DNA of 38,329 bases from Hyphomicrobiales bacterium (GCA_900471605.1 UCEY01000033.1:1-38329); one strand, 5' to 3'; shown: positions 8,037-15,855, counted from the stretch's first letter. Translations and numbers: made by a program. The notes: generated by a model not told the origin, from the letters alone.

Positions 8037-8459
8037 GTGCATTGTTGGATGGAGATTTAAGCTCGTCGTCTCTCCTTGGACAAAACAGAGTTTGTTTCCC
8101 TCAGGGTCGCGGCAATAAGCAGCGTAAAAATCGTCGGCGTACCGAGGCCTCAGACCAGGAGCCCCTTCATCAAGTGCACCGCTCCGGATCGCTGTCGCCC
8201 AAGTATGGTCGACGCCTTCTCTCGACGGGGCTGCGAAACTGATTTGCACACCATTTCCCCACGTCGCTGGCAGACCATTGATCGGGCGACGGAGGGCGAA
8301 CTGCGGCCAGCGCCTGTCACGACATCGCCAGATGATCCCTGCCTCGTCGACGGCGTTCAGATCGACGACCCGCATCAGGCCCAGCGGTGCCAGAACAGCA
8401 TCGTAAAACGCTACCATCCTCTCAAGGTCCCGAGCGCCGATCATGATGTGACTGAACAT
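7902..8459 (-). CDS. VOC family protein (glyoxalase/dioxygenase fold) with abnormal C-terminal tail
   Basis: This is a 185-residue ORF. Residues 1-130 are a complete vicinal-oxygen-chelate protein of the kind found next to detoxification genes: MFSHIMIGARDLERMVAFYD at the start and YCRDPEGNKLCFVQG at the end. These are metal-dependent enzymes or binding proteins for small molecules; the substrate is unknown. Relatives normally stop near residue 130. Here the frame reads on for about 55 residues through a cold-shock-type promoter and leader (8036-7902). The tail therefore looks like accidental read-through after a rearrangement that removed the stop. Confidence 0.8.
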   Translation of the reverse strand: MFSHIMIGARDLERMVAFYDAVLAPLGLMRVVDLNAVDEAGIIWRCRDRRWPQFALRRPINGLPATWGNGVQISFAAPSREGVDHTWATAIRSGALDEGAPGLRPRYADDFYAAYCRDPEGNKLCFVQGETTSLNLHPTMHLVKSKIVPTYPISTNACDFELGALPRDCALRSIFPASVVGTRRV

Positions 8460-8606
8460 ATGGATTTCCGTGTCAGAAGGGTTGACGTTCTATCCCCTGT
8501 CTTTACCGCCGCTGATCGCGGGAAAAGCCCCTAGAATTTGCCCACGCCAGTAGCAATGGTATTTGCTCTCTCCAGAAGGCAGCTGCGTCTAGGGATGCCG
8601 GTGGTG

Positions 8607-9185
8607 TCAGGCACGGCTGAGAAAATCCTCCGTCAATGCGATTTCCAATTGGACCGAAAATCGATCACCGAGCAACTCGAGTGAAGCATCGTGTGTTTCA
8701 TCCGCACCGCTACAGACGGCATCCTTGAGGAGGATGACGCGATAACCAAGGTCGATGGCTCCGATAGCTGCAGCCAGGATACACACGTCCGTCTCGCCGC
8801 CCGAGATCGCCAGGGTCTCGACCCCCTCCCCCGCCAGCACGCGATGAAGCTCGCCAGTGGTCCAGGGCGAATAGGTCATCTTGTCGAAGGTCCTCGCCGG
8901 CGGGACCAACGCCTTTAACGAAGGAACGAGATCGACCATTTCCGGGCCGAGCCGTTCAAGGGTCATCGCGTCCCACTTCTCGTAGTAACTCCGCCACATA
9001 CCGCGCATATCCACTGCACGCTTGGGCGGCACGAAGCGCGTGAAAACCGTTCTCTGCGGATGATTAGTTGCAATTTCCTGGATCTGAGGCGAGACCTCTT
9101 GCATCCATGGCACATGCCAAGGCGTATCTTCGGCAAACATCCGCTGCATATCGATGCACAAGTGGATCCAGTTAGTATCGCTCAT
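8607..9185 (-). CDS. Isochorismatase-family cysteine hydrolase
   Basis: This is a 192-residue cytoplasmic enzyme of the isochorismatase fold. The catalytic triad is present: Asp12 in CIDMQ, Lys102 in DKMTYSPW and Cys135 in ETDVCI, with the cis-peptide region SGGETD before the cysteine. Members hydrolyse C-N or C-O bonds in small amides and vinyl ethers. The zinc-binding D-H-H pattern of nicotinamidase is absent, so a role in NAD salvage is not supported, despite the nadE neighbour. An EcfG-type promoter lies just upstream, so stress induction is likely. Confidence 0.88.
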   Translation of the reverse strand: MSDTNWIHLCIDMQRMFAEDTPWHVPWMQEVSPQIQEIATNHPQRTVFTRFVPPKRAVDMRGMWRSYYEKWDAMTLERLGPEMVDLVPSLKALVPPARTFDKMTYSPWTTGELHRVLAGEGVETLAISGGETDVCILAAAIGAIDLGYRVILLKDAVCSGADETHDASLELLGDRFSVQLEIALTEDFLSRA

Positions 9186-9205
9186 CGCGTCCTCCGTCCG
9201 CCACG

Positions 9206-9230
9206 AACCAGAATAGCAGGGAGGAGTTCC
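9206..9230 (-). promoter_or_regulatory. EcfG-type general stress promoter
   Basis: Read on the minus strand: GGAAC (9230-9226), 17 nt, GTT (9208-9206), ending about 20 nt before the isochorismatase-family ATG. This matches the alphaproteobacterial EcfG consensus GGAAC-N16/17-GTT. Confidence 0.6.
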
Positions 9231-9285
9231 TTCTGGCTGAAGTCACTGCAGTGCCTGCGGTCTCGAATAATAGATTCATCGTCAC

Positions 9286-10107
9286 TCAGGCGATCGGTAC
9301 CACGGGCAAGGCACGTTTGTGTCCACTCGCCCGATACGTCCTAAGAATCCGTAGTCGTGCAGGCTCCGAGACCACCTTGCCTTCAAGAAAATCGTCGATC
9401 TCCTCATAGGTGACGCCATAGACCTCTTCATCAGGACGAAGGGGCGCGTCTGATTCGAGATCCGCGGTCGGCACTTTGAACACCAGCTCCGATGGAGCTC
9501 CCATATGCTCTGCTATGGCCCTCACCCGGCGTTTTATGAGCCCGGCAAGTGGCAATATATCGGCCGCTCCATCGCCGAACTTGGTGAAGAACCCCATCAG
9601 GGCTTCCGCAGCCTGATCCGTCCCAATGACGAGACCGCGGGTCGGGCCAGCCAGCGCGTATTGCGCGATCATCCGCTGACGCGCCTTGATGTTGCCGAGA
9701 TGGAAGTGTTTGCGCGTGGGCTCGACCAGATCCCCGCCTTCGACCATGACTGCATCGAGCAGGGCGTCGGACGCAGGCTTGATATCGATCGTGACGACAC
9801 GATCCGGTCTGATCACGGCAATGGACTTCTGTGCGTCCGACTCGTCGGCCTGGACCCCGTAGGGCAATCTGACAGCGATAAATTTGGCATCGTATCCAAC
9901 AGCGCGGAGTTCCGAGACTGCCTTTTGTGCAAGTAAGCCAGCAGCGAGAGAGTCGACACCACCGCTAATGCCCAGGACGAGGCTCCGGCATGATGACTGG
10001 CGCAGGTAGTCGCTCAGAAACTGGGTGCGTTGTTGGACCTCGCGCTCCGCGTCAAAATCGACGCTGACCCCGAGAGCTGCTGATATCGATTGCTGTTCTT
10101 CGTCCAA
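9286..10107 (-). CDS. nadE: NAD+ synthetase, ammonia-dependent type
   Basis: This is a 273-residue enzyme that adenylates nicotinate adenine dinucleotide and amidates it to NAD+ in the cytoplasm. The ATP-pyrophosphatase loop SGGVDS is at residues 48-53. GTDQAAEALMGFFTKFGDG, KVPTADLESD and EEVYGVTYEEIDDFLEG match NadE. There is no glutaminase domain, so it uses free ammonia. The start is a TTG at 10107 behind a G-run about 7 nt upstream; no ATG occurs before residue 119. It may be a second copy beside a chromosomal gene. It probably shares a transcript with the 81-residue gene 45 nt upstream. Confidence 0.92.
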   Translation of the reverse strand: MDEEQQSISAALGVSVDFDAEREVQQRTQFLSDYLRQSSCRSLVLGISGGVDSLAAGLLAQKAVSELRAVGYDAKFIAVRLPYGVQADESDAQKSIAVIRPDRVVTIDIKPASDALLDAVMVEGGDLVEPTRKHFHLGNIKARQRMIAQYALAGPTRGLVIGTDQAAEALMGFFTKFGDGAADILPLAGLIKRRVRAIAEHMGAPSELVFKVPTADLESDAPLRPDEEVYGVTYEEIDDFLEGKVVSEPARLRILRTYRASGHKRALPVVPIA

Positions 10108-10152
10108 TGGATTCCCCCCGTAGTCTATGGCTATTGATCTCTGACAGAGCCT

Positions 10153-10398
10153 CTATGACAACAACGGCTGGTCCTGTTTCCAATCGCGATAGGGCACCAG
10201 CTTCTGGCCCGGAAACCGTCGCTCGATTTCCTCTTTCACCAGAGCAATTCGGGAGAGGGTTTCGTCACGATCGCTGACATCGTCCTCGCTATGTTGTTCC
10301 AGCAGGCTCATGGCGTCGAAAACTTCGTCAACCGTCATAGCCTCAAGTCGAGATGCGAAATCTGGGGTGTCTTCACGCAAGATCTCTTTGGCGTTCAT
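10153..10398 (-). CDS. Small acidic hypothetical protein under stress promoter
   Basis: This is an 81-residue soluble acidic protein (MNAKEILREDTPDFASRLEAMTVDE...) predicted to be helical, ending KLVPYRDWKQDQPLLS. No family was recognised. The ATG at 10398 follows a GGCGGAAG stretch, and an EcfG-type promoter ends about 27 nt upstream. It stands first in a probable operon with nadE, which would place NAD synthesis under stress control. Confidence 0.6.
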   Translation of the reverse strand: MNAKEILREDTPDFASRLEAMTVDEVFDAMSLLEQHSEDDVSDRDETLSRIALVKEEIERRFPGQKLVPYRDWKQDQPLLS

Positions 10399-10424
10399 CG
10401 CTGGCTTCCGCCGTTTCGTAGGAA

Positions 10425-10449
10425 AACCTTAAGAGGTTGAATTTGTTCC
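10425..10449 (-). promoter_or_regulatory. EcfG-type promoter for the 10398 gene and nadE
   Basis: Minus strand GGAAC (10449-10445), 17 nt, GTT (10427-10425). It is divergent from a second site of the same form 8 bp away. Confidence 0.6.
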
Positions 10450-10456
10450 CTCTCCT

Positions 10457-10481
10457 GGAACCAAGGGGCGTCGCGTTGGTT
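10457..10481 (+). promoter_or_regulatory. EcfG-type promoter for the DUF4142 gene
   Basis: GGAAC (10457-10461), 17 nt, GTT (10479-10481), about 30 nt before the ATG. Stress control is common for genes of this family in alphaproteobacteria. Confidence 0.6.
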
Positions 10482-10511
10482 ATCGCGACACTGTCAACAG
10501 GAAACCATCAA

Positions 10512-11045
10512 ATGAAAAAGACCCTCATTCTCGCGTCCATCCTCCTCGCTACAGCCGGTTCCGCGGTAATGGCGCAGTCCACCGCCGAAAAAACTGGCGT
10601 CAACTCTGTCATGGGTGTCGCCCCCAAGACCGAAGACTTTGTCCTTGAGGCAGCCAGCAGCGACATGTTCGAGATTGAATCCAGCAAGCTCGCTCTGGAA
10701 CGCTCGGACGAAAAGACCAAGGCCTTTGCACAGCAGATGCTGACCGACCATCAGAAGACATCTGACGAGTTGAAGGCCATGGTCACATCCGGCAAGGTCA
10801 AGGCGACAATCCCGACCGCGATGTCGTCCGCTCACCAGGGCATGCTCGACGACCTCAAGAAGCTTCAGGGTGCCGATTTCACCAAGCAGTATCACTCCGA
10901 TCAGGAGGACGTGCATGAAGATGCAGTCGATCTGTTCAAGCGCTATGGCGACGAAGGCGAGAACGCCGAACTGAAGGCTTGGGCTGCAAAGACCCGGCCG
11001 GCATTGGAACACCATCTTCAGATGGCCACGGACATGAACAAGTAA
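10512..11045 (+). CDS. DUF4142 family secreted protein
   Basis: This is a 177-residue protein with a signal peptide (MKKTLILASILLATAGSAVMA, cleavage expected after residue 21), so it is periplasmic. The mature part is an all-helical ferritin-like bundle of the DUF4142 type: FVLEAASSDMFEIESSKLAL, VKAFA-like QQMLTDHQKTSDEL and a C-terminal HLQMATDM. Family members are linked to stress survival, but their biochemistry is unknown. AGGAAA lies 8 nt before the ATG; an upstream in-frame start at 10437 is rejected because it would bury the signal peptide. Confidence 0.88.
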   Translation: MKKTLILASILLATAGSAVMAQSTAEKTGVNSVMGVAPKTEDFVLEAASSDMFEIESSKLALERSDEKTKAFAQQMLTDHQKTSDELKAMVTSGKVKATIPTAMSSAHQGMLDDLKKLQGADFTKQYHSDQEDVHEDAVDLFKRYGDEGENAELKAWAAKTRPALEHHLQMATDMNK

Positions 11046-11057
11046 CAAAAGCTTGCC

Positions 11058-11091
11058 GCCCCCGCTGAGATTTTCTCGCGGGGGCTTTTCT
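11058..11091 (+). terminator. Rho-independent terminator after the DUF4142 gene
   Basis: GCCCCCGC (11058-11065) pairs with GCGGGGGC (11078-11085), extended by GAGA/TCTC around a TTT loop, and is followed by TTTTCT. It starts 13 nt after the stop codon. Confidence 0.9.
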
Positions 11092-11103
11092 CTGAGGACG
11101 CCA

Positions 11104-11259
11104 ATGCTGATCGGTTACCACGCCTCTCACGAGCAGTTCTCTCCACGCAAGTTGCTGGAATACGTTCAGGCAGCTGACCGTGCCGGCTTTGCAGGCGTTC
11201 CTTCAGACGCAGCCCGAGGTCGATATCGAGGGTGTAAATCGCCTAACAGTGCCTGGTGA
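11104..11259 (+). pseudogene. Truncated LLM-class flavin oxidoreductase (N-terminal fragment)
   Basis: The first 29 codons (11104-11190) read MLIGYHASHEQFSP...LLEYVQAADRAGF, which is the start of luciferase-like (LLM-class) FMN-dependent oxidoreductases; full proteins are about 300 residues. GAGGAC precedes the ATG. After codon 29 the reading becomes unrelated and stops at 11259. The likely cause is a deletion that joined this fragment to the upstream region of the XRE gene, marking the left edge of the biosynthetic island. Confidence 0.7.
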
Positions 11260-11356
11260 CAACAGGAGGCACCAGATCCATCATTTTTCGGTTGCATCCG
11301 CCGAGAAACTCGCGCTTATTTATATGTGCGCGATTGTAATTCCCGGGTCGGCCACA

Positions 11357-11794
11357 ATGAAGAAAGCTCCAAACCAGATCGATATTCATGTGGGTTCGCG
11401 TATTCGCCTTGGCCGCACAAGGGCCCGCATGACACAGGAACAATTGGCCGAGGGTCTTGGGATAACTTTCCAGCAGGTCCAGAAATACGAGAAGGGTTCA
11501 AATAGAGTTGGCGCGAGCCGCCTTCAGCACATCTCTGAGTTACTGAACCTGCCGATCCCCTTCTTCTTCGAGGCGGGGCCGAGCGCTTTGGTCGACAGGG
11601 CGGATGACGCCGCCAGTCGGCTGTCCAAGTTGATGAACTCAAAAGAAACAATCGCACTGGCGACGGCCTTTCACTCCATCGAAGACAAACACGTGCGGCG
11701 AAGCGTCCTCAGTCTCGTCCGATCATTGGGCACCTCTCCGCTGGACCCGGAGGAGATCGATGGGCCCGATGATTCAAAAGCCACGCCGATATGA
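11357..11794 (+). CDS. XRE-family transcriptional regulator
   Basis: This is a 145-residue DNA-binding protein. The helix-turn-helix lies at about residues 12-66 (RIRLGRTRARMTQEQLAEGLG, then FQQVQKYEKGSNRV and LPIPFFFE), the standard form of rhizobial XRE regulators. The C-terminal part (DAASRLSKLMNSKETIALATAF) is helical. A possible promoter, TTGCAT (11292) with a 17-bp spacer and CTTATT (11315), lies before the gene. Its stop overlaps the ATG of the next gene (ATGA), so the two regulators are co-translated. It is the most likely autoregulated switch for the island. Confidence 0.88.
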   Translation: MKKAPNQIDIHVGSRIRLGRTRARMTQEQLAEGLGITFQQVQKYEKGSNRVGASRLQHISELLNLPIPFFFEAGPSALVDRADDAASRLSKLMNSKETIALATAFHSIEDKHVRRSVLSLVRSLGTSPLDPEEIDGPDDSKATPI

Positions 11795-13617
11795 CGTTTA
11801 CGCTTGCGACTTTCGGCAATTGCTGCCTCGAGGACGCGGCCGGGAAAGCTGTCCCTGTTCCGGCGCTATCGCTGGTTATGCTGGCCTATCTATACGATCT
11901 CGGGCGACCGGTCACACGACGTGAGCTGGCGAGCCTCTTTTGGCCCGGCCCGCGGGAAGCAGCAGCGACGAACCTCCGCTCAACCTTGCGACGGCTTGCA
12001 AGAGCAACGTCATCGAACGCCTTGGTCAACAGCGAAGGTTCAAGCCTGTCTATCAACTCCGACGTTCTTCGTTGCGACCTTGATCTTAAAACCCAGACCA
12101 GCCCGCTGGAGCGATTGCAAACGGCAATACATGCCGTCGCGAGGCAGTTTCTTCCATCGTACGGAGAAGGCGCAAGCGCTCTCGATATCTGGGTCCGAGA
12201 TGTCCGCGTGCGTCTGGCTGGCCACCTGCGATCCGAATACCTTGCGCTTCGGGCACAATCGACGTCGGACTCCGTGCGGTCGGAACTTACGCGTGCCGCC
12301 GTTCTACTCCTTGAGCGAGATCCGCATGATGATGAGGTCAGAAAAGCGCTCCTGCCTGACTCCGATTACACCCAGGGATCGGGCGGAATTGCAACGAGCG
12401 CTCCGTGTCGGGTATCGCCGCATATCGCGGCAGCTGAGTCGGACCAACAAAGACCAGAATTGCCTGCGCATCATACGCCTCCAAGAATAGCGCTATTGCC
12501 GCCAGAGACTTCCCATGAGGCTCAACGCCGGGGATCGATCGCTAATGCCCTCATTGAAGATCTCACGATTGCCATGTGCGCCAGCAAGTCCGTCTCGGTG
12601 GTTGCCCCATATACATCGGAACGTATCCGGGCATCCAAGGACAAGGCTGCGATACTCGCGCATCATTCCGTCCTCTACGCGCTCGACACGAGGCGATCGG
12701 ATGACCGGTTGTTTGTCCAGCTCATCTATATGCCGACCGATGAGATTGTCTGGGCGAGCCGTTTCCAACTAGATCCCTTGGCCATTTCGCACGGCAAGGC
12801 GTCGATCTCAGATGCCATCCAACGAGCGATCATCGACAGGATCAACGAACGGAGATCACTCGTCAGCAGTTTCGATGAGCGGCCGGCGCCATATTTCGCC
12901 TATCTGAAAGGCCTGCAAGCCCTTTCCAGTCTCAACTTGCCAGCTGTGAGGAAAGCCCGCAGGTATTTCAAAAATGCTCTGGATGGCGAGGGAGGCTTTG
13001 CAGCGGCCCTTGCTGGGGTCTCCCGGACCCTGACCATGGAATGGCTTCTCACGGCGAGAAACGATCCGGAGCTGCTACATCATGCGGAAAGGCACGCTCG
13101 TGCGGCAATCAAAGAAAACTGTCAGCTCGCGGGCGCTTTCAAGGAGTTGGGTGTCAGCCAGCTTTATATGGGCAAGATCGACGAGAGCCTGCACGCGCTG
13201 GGCGAAGCGGAGGCAATCAGCCCTCATTATGCGGACGTCTTGTATAGTCATGCCGATACCCTCGTTCATGCAAGCGACCCTCGATCGGCGCTTGCGAAGA
13301 TCGAGTCTGCCATCGAACTCAATCCGCTTTCACCTGATGCCTATTTCTGGACGGCTGCCGGTGCCAGCTACTTCCTGGGCGATTACCAGCAGGCGCTTGG
13401 TTACATTGGACGCATGCATGACAGCAACCCGGCTTCCCGGCTGGCGGCGGCAAGCTGGGCCATGCTTGGTGAATCTGCGAAGGCGCGCGCATGCCGGGTT
13501 CGGGTGCTAAAGAACAATCCTGACTTCGATCTGGAGCGTTGGCTCAAGATGATACCGCACAAGGAGCGTTGGCAGACAGAGCTTTATAGGGAAGGCCTTG
13601 TGAAGGCCGGTTTTTAA
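11791..13617 (+). CDS. SARP-like (BTAD) regulator with TPR domain
   Basis: This is a 608-residue protein. Residues 1-90 form a winged-helix domain like those of SARP/BTAD regulators (LAYLYDLGRPVTRRELASLFWP...ATNLRSTLRRL). Residues 95-190 resemble the bacterial transcriptional activator domain. Residues 230-350 carry a segment seen in rhizobial large regulators (RIALLPPETS...EDLTIAMCASKSVSVVAPYTSERI). Residues 370-560 hold TPR-type helical repeats (AFKELGVSQLYMGKIDESLHALGEAEAISP and following). SARPs activate natural-product clusters, and this gene directly precedes a YcaO-TfuA pair, so it is a likely pathway activator. It starts by ATGA overlap with the XRE gene. Confidence 0.82.
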   Translation: MTFTLATFGNCCLEDAAGKAVPVPALSLVMLAYLYDLGRPVTRRELASLFWPGPREAAATNLRSTLRRLARATSSNALVNSEGSSLSINSDVLRCDLDLKTQTSPLERLQTAIHAVARQFLPSYGEGASALDIWVRDVRVRLAGHLRSEYLALRAQSTSDSVRSELTRAAVLLLERDPHDDEVRKALLPDSDYTQGSGGIATSAPCRVSPHIAAAESDQQRPELPAHHTPPRIALLPPETSHEAQRRGSIANALIEDLTIAMCASKSVSVVAPYTSERIRASKDKAAILAHHSVLYALDTRRSDDRLFVQLIYMPTDEIVWASRFQLDPLAISHGKASISDAIQRAIIDRINERRSLVSSFDERPAPYFAYLKGLQALSSLNLPAVRKARRYFKNALDGEGGFAAALAGVSRTLTMEWLLTARNDPELLHHAERHARAAIKENCQLAGAFKELGVSQLYMGKIDESLHALGEAEAISPHYADVLYSHADTLVHASDPRSALAKIESAIELNPLSPDAYFWTAAGASYFLGDYQQALGYIGRMHDSNPASRLAAASWAMLGESAKARACRVRVLKNNPDFDLERWLKMIPHKERWQTELYREGLVKAGF

Positions 13618-13631
13618 CAAAGGAGATAGTA

Positions 13632-13850
13632 ATGGCAGCAGTTGCAGTGATTGGCGTTGCGGGCGAAACGGGCCTGTGGCTTGCGGATTTCAGCTTGGGG
13701 ACACTCACTCCACTCAGTCAGCCACCGGTCGGCGAACTCGCTACGGCCGCAGCGTTGAGGCAGCAGGGGGCTACCGTGATCAAGGGCGTCGATTTCGGCG
13801 TTGTCGTCTCGTCCGCGGCGGAAGTTGCAACAGGACACCATGAACCGTGA
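13632..13850 (+). CDS. 72-residue ORF, candidate precursor or partner of the YcaO protein
   Basis: AAAGGAGATAG gives one of the strongest ribosome-binding sites in the window. The product (MAAVAVIGVAGETGLWLADF...) has no cysteine. It begins with a small-residue hydrophobic stretch, continues through SLGTLTPLSQPPVGELATAAALRQQGATVIKGVD and ends VATGHHEP (shown here only as order of parts). It starts 14 nt after the SARP gene and overlaps the YcaO start by 11 nt, so expression is coupled. Position and size fit a RiPP precursor, but there is no clear leader/core border. It could instead be a small accessory protein. Function unproven. Confidence 0.6.
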   Translation: MAAVAVIGVAGETGLWLADFSLGTLTPLSQPPVGELATAAALRQQGATVIKGVDFGVVVSSAAEVATGHHEP

Positions 13851-15042
13851 TCATCTAAGGATGGGCATCGGTGAATACCGGTGCTGCGGTGCGGTCGAGA
13901 CTTTTCAGAAGGTCGCGGCCCATCTTGACCGGCTAGGTATCACGCGCGTCGCCAGACAAACCGACCTCGACCGGATCGGGATACCTGTCTGGTGCGCCTA
14001 TACACCCAATGCCAAGGCTATCGTCATCGCCCAGGGAAAAGGTGTCGATGACGACGCTGCGCGGACATCCGCTGTCATGGAAGCAATCGAGCGTTCCGTC
14101 GCCAGCCATCCTGCCTGTGACCGGATTACCGAGTCCATCACCTCCATTCATATGCTCGGCCAATCCCTCAACACGCTGGACAGTCTGCTGGCGACCAGGG
14201 CCGACCTGATCGCGCCCCACGAGCCGGTGACCTGGGCAAATTCACGCGACCTGCTCAAGCAAGAACATCTTTGGGTTCCGTTTGAAGCAGTGCACCTTGA
14301 TCGTTCACTTGTTTCACCACGGTATTGGCAATCATCGGACGGGCTGGCCTCCGGCAATACGCCTGAAGAAGCAGTCCTGCACGGTTTACTGGAACGCGTG
14401 GAGCGTGACGCTTTCACCCTTTGGCAAGTAACGCCACCTAAAAAGCGCTTCGCACAAAGGGTCGATACGGTGCGCGCCGGTGACGCCACGCTCGGCGAAC
14501 TCCTCGACAAGATCGAAGCAGCTGGACTGGTCGTTGCCCTTTTCGACATCACGAGCGACCTTTCCATTCCGTGTATGGTGGCACTCATTGGCCCCAGAAA
14601 ACGGCATGCTTCGCGAGCCCTGAGGCACGTGGAGATCACCCTTGGTGCCGGGGCGTCTCTTCTACCCGCCGCCGCCGCCATTCGTGCTGTGACCGAAGCT
14701 GTCCAATCACGCATGACATTTATCGCGGGAGCGCGCGACGATCTGGTGCCGGACACATTCAGCCGTGCGATCGAGCCTGCTATTCTCGAGGCATTCGACC
14801 AGCCCTTCTCGCGACAGCTCGGGGGCACGCAGCCACCTCACCCACAGACCACCGCAGAAGCGCTCACTGTCGTTTTGAACCGGCTTCGCGCTGGAGGTAT
14901 CTCACAGATTTACGCTGTCGATCTGGCGCCCCCCTGGCTCCCGGTGTTTGTCGCGAAAGTGCTGGTTCCCCAGCTTGAAAATCCTGATGGCGATCGGCGC
15001 CAACGTTTCGGCGTTCGTGCCATTTCTCGAGCGTTGCAATGA
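13840..15042 (+). CDS. YcaO-domain cyclodehydratase/thioamidation protein
   Basis: This is a 400-residue YcaO protein. YcaO enzymes use ATP to activate peptide amide bonds, forming azolines or, with TfuA partners, thioamides. Visible family features are GKGVDDDAARTSAVMEAIER (about 66-85, start of the ATP site), the ASGNTPEEAVLHGLLERVERDA helix with its glutamates (about 170-190) and AAIRAVTEAVQSR (about 285-297). The C-terminus lacks the proline-rich tail of azoline-forming YcaOs. The ATG at 13840 has AGGA just upstream; an in-frame TTG at 13801 is less likely. Its stop overlaps the tfuA start (ATGA). Confidence 0.9.
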   Translation: MNRDHLRMGIGEYRCCGAVETFQKVAAHLDRLGITRVARQTDLDRIGIPVWCAYTPNAKAIVIAQGKGVDDDAARTSAVMEAIERSVASHPACDRITESITSIHMLGQSLNTLDSLLATRADLIAPHEPVTWANSRDLLKQEHLWVPFEAVHLDRSLVSPRYWQSSDGLASGNTPEEAVLHGLLERVERDAFTLWQVTPPKKRFAQRVDTVRAGDATLGELLDKIEAAGLVVALFDITSDLSIPCMVALIGPRKRHASRALRHVEITLGAGASLLPAAAAIRAVTEAVQSRMTFIAGARDDLVPDTFSRAIEPAILEAFDQPFSRQLGGTQPPHPQTTAEALTVVLNRLRAGGISQIYAVDLAPPWLPVFVAKVLVPQLENPDGDRRQRFGVRAISRALQ

Positions 15043-15746
15043 AGGTCCTGTTTGTCGGACCGAGCCTGCCTGACGCGGAGGCTCTCGCTGGTCCGGATAT
15101 CGAGATCAGAGCTCCGGCGTGTCAAGGTGACGTGATGCAGGCGATCAAGGATGGTGCGACCGCCATCGGTCTCATCGATGGGCAGTTTGAACTGGTAGCT
15201 CCCGTCTGGCACAAGGAACTGCTGTTCGCGCTGTCGAAAGGTATCCTCGTTTGCGGTGCGGCCAGCATGGGCGCCTTGCGTGCGGTCGAATGCGCCGCCT
15301 TCGGCATGGCAGGTACAGGGCGAATATTCGAGGATTATCGTGCGGGCCGCCGTATCGACGACGGGGATGTTGCCCTGCTCCATGCTCCGGCTGAACTCGC
15401 CTATATGCCTCTTACGATACCCTTGGTCAATCTCGACGCGACCGTTGCAGAGGCACGCAGGCTGGAACTTTTGTCCGAGGATCTCTGCATGGAGATCACC
15501 AGGATTGCGCGTGGTATCTTTTTCAAGGACCGGACCTGGAAGCGCATCGCCGAAGCAGCGGACATTGAACTCCCGCGCCTGCAATCGGTGGTCAGGCGAG
15601 CGTGGACGGACCAGAAACGGCTTGATTCCCTTGCGTTGCTGGCAGTGCTCGTCAAAGGCGAAATAGGCCTGCCGCCCGTCCTTAAAAGCTGGCAGTTTAA
15701 CCGAACCTCCCTGTGGCGGACGATGTATCCGACCTCGGAGCAGTAG
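15039..15746 (+). CDS. tfuA: TfuA-like protein
   Basis: This is a 235-residue TfuA-family protein, named after the trifolitoxin locus of Rhizobium. The conserved core FVGPSLP...GLIDGQFE...HKELLFAL..GI.V.GAASMGALRA.E is visible across residues 4-90, followed by EDYRAGRRIDDGDVALLHA. TfuA works with YcaO and is believed to supply sulfur for thioamide formation; in archaea the pair modifies methyl-coenzyme M reductase. Overlap with the YcaO gene argues for a complex. The protein is full length. Its presence points to thioamide rather than plain azoline chemistry (inference). Confidence 0.9.
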   Translation: MKVLFVGPSLPDAEALAGPDIEIRAPACQGDVMQAIKDGATAIGLIDGQFELVAPVWHKELLFALSKGILVCGAASMGALRAVECAAFGMAGTGRIFEDYRAGRRIDDGDVALLHAPAELAYMPLTIPLVNLDATVAEARRLELLSEDLCMEITRIARGIFFKDRTWKRIAEAADIELPRLQSVVRRAWTDQKRLDSLALLAVLVKGEIGLPPVLKSWQFNRTSLWRTMYPTSEQ

Positions 15747-15778
15747 GGGAAACGGGCAAACGATTCTCGCGTAACTTG

Positions 15779-15817
15779 TGCAACGATTTTGCAACGCGCG
15801 TCGACCGCGATCCTATG
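15779..15817 (+). promoter_or_regulatory. Promoter with 11-bp-spaced direct repeats
   Basis: TTGCAA (15789-15794), 17 bp and CCTATG (15812-15817) form a plausible promoter for the 77-residue gene. TGCAACG occurs at 15779 and again at 15790, exactly 11 bp apart, with the second copy overlapping the -35. SARP activators recognise heptamer repeats with this period, so the regulator at 11791-13617 is a candidate binder. Confidence 0.4.
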
Positions 15818-15855
15818 CAAACAATGATCCAGTCCACAGACCACGGGGATTGGTC

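Noticed and set aside
8607..9185. Isochorismatase-family gene as nicotinamidase PncA, making a NAD salvage pair with nadE
   Set aside because: The zinc-binding aspartate-histidine pattern of PncA is missing.
9505..9936. 143-codon plus-strand frame opposite nadE
   Set aside because: Shadow frame of nadE.
13840..15042. YcaO gene as the housekeeping ribosomal S12 methylthiotransferase helper
   Set aside because: The overlap with tfuA and the upstream SARP gene point to the TfuA-partner group.
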